A stretch of 64,000 nt of DNA. It comes from Bacillus zhangzhouensis. Lineage in GTDB: Bacteria; Bacillota; Bacilli; Bacillales; Bacillaceae. Shown here in pieces: positions 63,501 through 64,000 of the stretch. The notes beneath the pieces are model-generated. The model worked only from the letters and a program-made list of their open reading frames with translations, did not search any database and was not told the origin of the DNA. Numbering within the stretch: position 1 is the first letter of the stretch; each line of letters starts with the position of its first letter. Made by a program: the position numbers and the translations under genes. The DNA lies in NCBI RefSeq assembly GCF_000715205.1, contig NZ_JOTP01000008.1, positions 1-64,000 of the forward strand. Direction: 5' to 3'.

Positions 63501-63957
63501 AACGTTCTTTCTTTAATAAATCTTTTAATTCGTCAATAAATACATTGATGTCTTTAAACTGCCGGTAAACCGAAGCAAACCTGACGTAAGACACTTCATC
63601 AATTTTCGCCAGCTCGTCCATCACCATTTCACCGACAAGCTCACTTTTCACTTCTGACATGCCTTGATTACGCAATTCTTTTTCGATGTTAAAGCAGACA
63701 TCTTCCAGCTGTTTTAAAGCGACAGGACGCTTTTCACACGCTTTGATGAGTCCCCTCAGCATCTTTTCCCGGCTGAATTCTTCTCGTATACCTTCTTTTT
63801 TCACTACAATAAGCGGTAATTCTTCTAATTTTTCAAACGTCGTAAAGCGATATTGGCAGCTTTCGCACTCTCTTCTACGACGGATGGCTTTCCCTTCATC
63901 TACTGGTCTTGAATCAAGCACCCTTGTGCCAAGGTGCTGACATGTGGGACATTTCAT
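63499..63957 (-). CDS. nrdR: Transcriptional repressor NrdR
   Basis: 152 aa. N-terminal zinc ribbon ([27 protein letters not shown]) and an ATP-cone ([20 protein letters not shown]). Represses ribonucleotide reductase genes when dATP is bound. First gene of nrdR-dnaB-dnaI. Confidence 0.97.
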   Translation of the reverse strand: MKCPTCQHLGTRVLDSRPVDEGKAIRRRRECESCQYRFTTFEKLEELPLIVVKKEGIREEFSREKMLRGLIKACEKRPVALKQLEDVCFNIEKELRNQGMSEVKSELVGEMVMDELAKIDEVSYVRFASVYRQFKDINVFIDELKDLLKKER

Positions 63958-64000
63958 TTCATCAGCTCCGATCTATTCTTGGAAGTTGTTTGTCTAGTTC

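Overview
The window is the chromosome of a Bacillus, most likely of the B. pumilus / B. safensis / B. altitudinis group. This is inferred from gene order and protein similarity to B. subtilis combined with several gene differences. Positions 13,400-64,000 follow the B. subtilis order ...gerE-ysmA-sdhBAC-yslB-lysC-uvrC-trxA-xsa-etfAB-fadB-fadR-lcfA-yshE-mutSB-polX-yshB-zapA-rnhC-pheTS-ysgA-sspI-cstA-ysdCBA-rplT-rpmI-infC-lrgBA-lytTS-ysaA-thrS-ytxC-ytxB-dnaI-dnaB-nrdR. Genes that depart from that order are a yraMNO-like cassette (CitMHS transporter, LysR regulator, PrpF isomerase), a second biotin ligase, an Imm63-like orphan, a soluble PAS chemoreceptor-like protein and two tiny membrane peptides. 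The glc and ara genes that B. subtilis carries near cstA/ysdC are absent.

Positions 1 to about 13,260 are the right part of a prophage whose left end is outside the window. Nearly all its genes read leftwards: a control region at 10.2-13.2 kb, DnaD-like and DnaC-like replication proteins, many small early proteins, a frameshifted DNA methyltransferase, then ArpU, a catalytic-domain-only tyrosine recombinase and a DUF4145 protein. No packaging or structural genes are seen.

The prophage is inserted inside gerE. The first 50 codons of gerE, behind a good sigma-K promoter, lie at 13,408-13,259 and then run into phage DNA. GerE is the late mother-cell sporulation regulator, so this looks like another sporulation gene split by an excisable element, comparable to skin in sigK and SPbeta in spsM.

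The control region carries an arbitrium-type communication module. It has an AimR-family receptor (11,348-12,442), followed 20 bp later by an unannotated 41-aa secreted pro-peptide ending in EVRVGM (candidate AimP), a perfect 15-bp inverted repeat, and a 28-codon TTG-start ORF in the position of aimX. That last ORF points head-on at an XRE repressor gene and ends 1 bp from its stop, so a transcript from aimR-aimP would be antisense to the repressor. A second small repressor has four copies of the operator ATTCCTGNCAGGAAT, and a third XRE protein lies next to the attachment site.

In the core chromosome the clearest regulatory elements are a lysine riboswitch (lysC), two T-boxes (pheST, thrS), an infC leader attenuator with an ATT start codon, a FadR operator, a sigma-W promoter (ysdB), an internal translation start in lysC, and many intrinsic terminators.
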